DNA of 64,000 bases from Arthrobacter sp. YN (GTDB lineage: Bacteria; Actinomycetota; Actinomycetes; Actinomycetales; Micrococcaceae), in assembly GCF_002224285.1 (NCBI RefSeq), contig NZ_CP022436.1, positions 2,480,001-2,544,000 on the forward strand, read 5' to 3'. A program made the position numbers and the translations under genes. Numbering within the stretch: position 1 is the stretch's first letter; every line of letters begins with the position of its first letter. The notes under the pieces were generated by a model that did no database searches, had not been told where the DNA came from, and worked only from the letters and a program-made list of their open reading frames with translations. Of this stretch, positions 59,969 to 64,000 are shown piece after piece.

Positions 59969-61636
59969 ATGGTCTTCAGCACTGCCTCCTTCATCACTCA
60001 AATAGTTGTCCTTTTGCTCGTTCTCCTGCTCTTGCACAAGCCCTTGGGCTTGTATCTCGAGCGGGTTTTCTCGGGTACTAAATCGTCGCGGCCTGAGAGG
60101 TTGTTCTACCGCTTGGCCGGGGTCGATGCCGGAACTGAACAGAGCTGGTCTGTGTATCTGCGCAGCGTTCTGGTGTTCTCGGCGGTCTCCATTCTGATGA
60201 TTTTCCTGCTGCAGCGTCTCCAAGGGGTGCTTCCCGGCAGCAATGACCTTCCGGGCGTCGACCCGTGGATCGCGATGAACACGGCTATCTCGTTCGTCAC
60301 CAATACCAACTGGCAAACTTACGTGCCGGAGGCCACTGTGGGCATTTTCGTCCAGATGTGCCTGCTGGCGGTCCAGAACTTCCTCTCGGCCGCCGTGGGG
60401 ATCGTAGTGGTGGTCGCCCTGATCCGCGGCATCATGCGAACCACAACCGACCGTCTTGGCAACTTCTGGGTTGACCTCGCGCGGGCCTCCTTCCGGGTCC
60501 TGCTTCCCCTGGCAACCGTGGGGGCCATCGCGTTGGTGATCGGCGGCGTCGTCCAGAACTTCTGGTCCACGGAGGTCACCAACGCCGCTGGCGGGGTCAC
60601 GCAGGTGATTCCCGGTGGACCGGTCGCTTCCCAGGAAACAATCAAGGTTTTGGGTACCAACGGCGGCGGCTACTTCAACGCGAACTCAGCGCACCCGTTC
60701 GAGAACCCGAGCATTTTCACCAGCATGTTCGAAGTCTTCCTGATCCTGCTGATCCCCTCGGCGCTCCCGTATATGTACGGGAGGATGGTGGGGGACCAGC
60801 GCCAGGGCTACACCGTTGCCGGCGTCATGGCCGCTCTCTGGCTGACCTCCACGGCGTTGATGGGTTGGGCTGTTGCCGCGGGCCAAGGAACCGCGACGGC
60901 GGCTGCCGGCGGTCTGGGCGAAGGTTTCGAACAGCGCCTGGGTCCGGCGGCCAGCTCGATTTTCGCCGCTTCCACCACCCTGACGTCCACCGGAGCAGTC
61001 AACGTCGCACACGATTCCCTGTCCCCGTTGGCCGGCGGCATCGCGATGCTGAACATGATGCTCGGCGAGGTGGCCCCGGGAGGCACCGGCTCCGGACTGT
61101 ACGGGATGCTGGTCCTGGCCATCATCGCCGTCTTCATTGCCGGCCTGATGGTGGGCCGCACGCCTGAATTCCTGGGCAAGAAGATCGGCCCCCGGGAGAT
61201 GAAGCTCGCAGCCCTTTACATCCTGGTGACACCCACCTTGGTGCTGGCCATGGCTGGCGTCACGGTGCTGCTGCCGGACGTCATGGCCAACGCACCGGCG
61301 TCCGGTCCGCACCAGTTCAGTGAGGTGCTCTACGCCTTTACCTCGGGTGCGAACAACAACGGTTCTGCCTTCGGCGGCATCACCAGCTCCGGTCCCTACC
61401 TCTCAGTGATGCTCGGGATCGCCATGCTGCTCGGCCGTTTTCTGCCCATCGCGCTGGTGTTGGCGCTGGCGGGTTCCTTCGCCAGGCAACGCAAGATCCC
61501 GGCGTCGTCCGGAACCGTCCCCACGCACGGTTGGCTCTTCGGATCACTGCTTCTCAGCGTGACCGTGATCATGACCGCACTGAGCTATTTCCCGGCCCTC
61601 GCTTTGGGCCCCCTCGCAGAAGGACTCATCAAATGA
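59969..61636 (+). CDS. kdpA: K+-transporting ATPase subunit KdpA
   Basis: A 555-residue, ten-helix K+ channel-like subunit that binds and translocates K+ in the KdpFABC pump. Selectivity-loop segments are [41 protein letters not shown] and [12 protein letters not shown], one for each of the four pore repeats. TGA overlaps the kdpB start (ATGA). High-affinity uptake is used at low K+ and is normally induced by KdpDE. Confidence 0.95.
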   Translation: MVFSTASFITQIVVLLLVLLLLHKPLGLYLERVFSGTKSSRPERLFYRLAGVDAGTEQSWSVYLRSVLVFSAVSILMIFLLQRLQGVLPGSNDLPGVDPWIAMNTAISFVTNTNWQTYVPEATVGIFVQMCLLAVQNFLSAAVGIVVVVALIRGIMRTTTDRLGNFWVDLARASFRVLLPLATVGAIALVIGGVVQNFWSTEVTNAAGGVTQVIPGGPVASQETIKVLGTNGGGYFNANSAHPFENPSIFTSMFEVFLILLIPSALPYMYGRMVGDQRQGYTVAGVMAALWLTSTALMGWAVAAGQGTATAAAGGLGEGFEQRLGPAASSIFAASTTLTSTGAVNVAHDSLSPLAGGIAMLNMMLGEVAPGGTGSGLYGMLVLAIIAVFIAGLMVGRTPEFLGKKIGPREMKLAALYILVTPTLVLAMAGVTVLLPDVMANAPASGPHQFSEVLYAFTSGANNNGSAFGGITSSGPYLSVMLGIAMLLGRFLPIALVLALAGSFARQRKIPASSGTVPTHGWLFGSLLLSVTVIMTALSYFPALALGPLAEGLIK

Positions 61637-63771
61637 CTCGGTCCACCACGGCATCCGCATCGGAAACCGCCGCGCTGACCTACGCCGACGGCAACCCTCT
61701 CGGAACCCCTGGAGAACACAAACACCACACCAAAGCGCCGGCAAAGCTGAACGCTGCCACCATCCGGTCCGCCCTTCCAGTGGCGCTGAAAAAGCTCTCC
61801 CCTCGGCAAATGATCCATTCACCAGTGATGTTCGTGGTGCTGGTCGGCGCCGCCATCTGCACGGTGATCTGTGTGGTCAAGCCGGACGTGTTCGGCATCG
61901 CAGTGACAGTCTGGCTCTGGCTCACCGTGCTGTTCGGCACGCTGTCCGAGGCTATCGCCGAAGGCCGCGGAAAAGCCCAGGCCGACAGTCTTCGGGCCAG
62001 CCGCCAGGGTGTTTTCGCGCGGCTCCGCTTGGAGGATGGTAGCACCAAGGCGGTTCCCGGAACGGACCTTAAGTTGAACGACGTTGTCATCTGTGAAGCC
62101 GGCGACGTCATCCCGTCCGACGGCGAGATCATCGAGGGCCTGGCCAGCGTTGACGAGTCCACCATCACGGGCGAATCAGCGCCGGTCATCCGTGAATCCG
62201 GCGGTGACCGTTCGTCCGTCACCGGTGGCACGAAGGTCCTCTCCGACCGCATCCTGGTCCGTATTACTGCCGAGCCGGGGGCCACGTTCATCGACAGGAT
62301 GATCAAGCTCGTTGAAGGCGCAGTGAGGCAAAAAACGCCCAACGAAGTCGCCCTGCACGTGCTGCTGGTGTCCCTCACCATCGTCTTCCTGGTGGTCACC
62401 ATGACGCTGGCGCCATTCGCCTCCTTGGCAGGCGCCACACCATCGCCCATCGTGCTGGTGGCCCTGCTGGTCTGCTTGATTCCCACAACTATTGGGGCTT
62501 TGGTTCCGGCTATCGGCATCGCGGGTATGGACCGGCTGGTCCAGCATAATGTCCTGGCAACCTCCGGGCGTGCGGTGGAAACGGCAGGCGATATCACAAC
62601 GTTGCTGCTGGATAAGACCGGCACCATCACCTACGGCAACCGGCGCGCAGTCAATTTCTACCCGGCCAACAACGTGGAGCTCTCCGATCTCATCGAAGCC
62701 GCACGCCTGTCCAGCTTGGCTGATGAGACCCCCGAAGGGCGCTCCATCGTGGACCTCGCCAACGACAAGGGTGCGAACGGTCCCGGCTTGGAGCAGATCC
62801 GGAAAGCCTCGAAGGAAATTCTCATTGTTGAGTTCACGGCCAGCACCCGCATGAGCGGTTTGGACCTTGACGGGCGCCGGATCCGGAAAGGCGCCGCGTC
62901 CGCCGTCGAACGCTATGTCACGGAGGCAGGCGGGCGCATGCCCGCAGAGGTCCAGCGTCGAGTGCAGGAGATATCAGCTGTGGGCGGCACGCCGCTGCTG
63001 GTTGCCGAAGCCACGCACGACGGCGGAGTCCGGGTTTTGGGAACAGTGCACCTGGCCGACGTGGTCAAGCCGGGCATGCACGCCCGGTTCGCCGAACTCC
63101 GCAAAATGGGGATCCGGACGGTCATGATCACGGGCGACAACCCTGTCACGGCAAAAGCGATTGCGGCGGAGGCCGGCGTCGACGATTTCGTCGCTGAAGC
63201 CACACCCGAAGACAAACTGGACGTCATCCGCCGCGAGCAGGGCGAAGGCCGCCTGGTTGCGATGACCGGCGACGGCACCAACGACGCACCTGCCCTTGCT
63301 GCCGCCGACGTTGGCGTGGCCATGAACTCCGGGACACCGGCTGCCAAGGAAGCGGCGAACATGGTGGACCTGGATTCCGATCCCACCAAACTGATCAACA
63401 TCGTGGGCATCGGTAAACAGTTGCTCATCACCCGGGGAGCGTTGACCACGTTCTCGGTGGCGAACGACGTAGCAAAGTACTTCGCGATAGTCCCGGCACT
63501 GTTTACCGCAGCGTTCCCGGGCCTGGGACTGCTGAACATCATGGGCCTGGCCACGCCGGCCTCAGCCATCCTGTCAGCCGTGATCTTCAACGCCCTCATC
63601 ATCATTGTGCTGGTGCCGCTGGCTTTGCGTGGCGTGAAGTACCGGGCGGTGTCGGCAAACCAAGCGCTCGGCAGGAACCTGCTCCTCTACGGCCTCGGCG
63701 GACTCGTAGCACCGTTCCTCGGCATCAAACTGATTGACCTTCTCATTTCCCTCATCCCCGGCATCGGCTAG
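61633..63771 (+). CDS. kdpB: K+-transporting ATPase subunit KdpB
   Basis: A 712-residue P-type ATPase that powers KdpA. Phosphorylation motif [12 protein letters not shown] with Asp327, actuator TGES ([10 protein letters not shown]), hinge [16 protein letters not shown] and the nucleotide domain KGAASAVE are all present. The N-terminal extension of about 40 polar residues is cytoplasmic. ATG 61633 is fixed by the overlap with kdpA. The frame is open upstream to 61531 inside kdpA and should be ignored. Confidence 0.96.
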   Translation: MTRSTTASASETAALTYADGNPLGTPGEHKHHTKAPAKLNAATIRSALPVALKKLSPRQMIHSPVMFVVLVGAAICTVICVVKPDVFGIAVTVWLWLTVLFGTLSEAIAEGRGKAQADSLRASRQGVFARLRLEDGSTKAVPGTDLKLNDVVICEAGDVIPSDGEIIEGLASVDESTITGESAPVIRESGGDRSSVTGGTKVLSDRILVRITAEPGATFIDRMIKLVEGAVRQKTPNEVALHVLLVSLTIVFLVVTMTLAPFASLAGATPSPIVLVALLVCLIPTTIGALVPAIGIAGMDRLVQHNVLATSGRAVETAGDITTLLLDKTGTITYGNRRAVNFYPANNVELSDLIEAARLSSLADETPEGRSIVDLANDKGANGPGLEQIRKASKEILIVEFTASTRMSGLDLDGRRIRKGAASAVERYVTEAGGRMPAEVQRRVQEISAVGGTPLLVAEATHDGGVRVLGTVHLADVVKPGMHARFAELRKMGIRTVMITGDNPVTAKAIAAEAGVDDFVAEATPEDKLDVIRREQGEGRLVAMTGDGTNDAPALAAADVGVAMNSGTPAAKEAANMVDLDSDPTKLINIVGIGKQLLITRGALTTFSVANDVAKYFAIVPALFTAAFPGLGLLNIMGLATPASAILSAVIFNALIIIVLVPLALRGVKYRAVSANQALGRNLLLYGLGGLVAPFLGIKLIDLLISLIPGIG

Positions 63772-63781
63772 GACACCCATC

Positions 63782-64000
63782 ATGAACATGCTGCTCGGCT
63801 ACCTCCGACAGGCAGGCACCGCCTTCCGGTTCCTGCTCCTCGCCACCCTCATCTTGGGGCTTGCCTACCCGTTGGCAGTCTTCGGGGTGGGACAGGCTGT
63901 TGCCCCGTTCCAGGCCAACGGCTCCATCGTCAAAGACGACGCCGGAAATCCGGCGGCTTCAGCGCTGATCGCGCAGGCTTCCGCTGACGACGCAGGGACT
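63782..64000 (+). CDS. kdpC: K+-transporting ATPase subunit KdpC, cut by window edge
   Basis: The first 73 residues of about 190-200. MNMLLGYLRQAGTAFRFLLLATLILGLAYPLAVFGVGQAV gives the single N-terminal helix with the family L-G-x-x-Y-P pattern, followed by GSIVKDDAGNPAASALIAQ, the start of the external domain (G-S-L/I in KdpC). It begins 11 bp after kdpB. Confidence 0.93.
   Translation, partial: MNMLLGYLRQAGTAFRFLLLATLILGLAYPLAVFGVGQAVAPFQANGSIVKDDAGNPAASALIAQASADDAGT

Noticed and set aside
1..64000. CRISPR array, prophage, intact IS element, rRNA or tRNA genes
   Set aside because: No regularly spaced repeats, phage structural genes, transposase ORFs or RNA gene signatures were found on reading the window.

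Overview
The window is high-GC DNA from an actinobacterium. Gene content and protein style (GAF-ANTAR proteins, DUF2188, SHOCT proteins, MesX/MesD methionine synthase, ROK-controlled sugar operons) fit the Arthrobacter/Paenarthrobacter group of Micrococcaceae. This is an inference from recognition, not from a database search. No tRNA, rRNA, CRISPR array, phage or intact insertion sequence was seen.

Layout. 1-8.1 kb: a left-truncated glucose-6-phosphate dehydrogenase behind a TerC protein, a frameshifted GH15 glucoamylase/trehalase-like gene, and a minus-strand operon DUF6325 - SHOCT - large membrane protein - CLC-type channel. 8.2-20.6 kb: envelope and stress genes. These are a class II amidotransferase, two copies of a lipoprotein + small PLDc_N-type membrane protein module on either side of a MalT-like LuxR regulator and a K+ channel, a frameshifted cardiolipin synthase, AI-2E and GAP family membrane proteins, a LURP-one protein, a dead CsbD gene and a Na+/H+ antiporter. 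21-27 kb: AraC regulator divergent from a polyol-type ABC operon (binding protein, two permeases, Zn dehydrogenase) that ends in a deleted PfkB kinase. 27.2-30.9 kb: folate-independent methionine synthase operon mesX-mesD-flavin reductase with a divergent LysR. 31-36.7 kb: small genes, aldo/keto reductase, ABM monooxygenase, TMEM175-like channel, large-subunit catalase. 36.7-43.4 kb: formaldehyde/alcohol dehydrogenase operon, orphan histidine kinase, AraC regulator. 43.5-53.8 kb: ROK regulator (frameshifted) divergent from an eight-gene sugar operon with two Gfo/Idh/MocA dehydrogenases, three TIM-barrel isomerase/epimerases and a ribose-type ABC transporter. 54-59.3 kb: decayed aromatic monooxygenase, zinc-ribbon protein, fatty acid desaturase with a duplicated 5' end, and three GAF-ANTAR proteins. 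59.7-64 kb: kdpFABC potassium pump, cut in kdpC, preceded by an extra 37-residue membrane peptide gene.

Themes. Membrane homeostasis and ion transport (CLC, K+ channel, TMEM175, Na+/H+ antiporter, Kdp, cardiolipin synthase, desaturase) recur across the window. Two separate sugar uptake operons each have their own regulator. A roughly 190-bp element occurs three times in the same orientation (20.8, 31.1 and 54.2 kb), always outside genes, and no annotated feature explains it. Four frameshifts in otherwise well-conserved genes each look like the loss of one base from a G/C run, so either the assembly has homopolymer indels or these genes are freshly broken.
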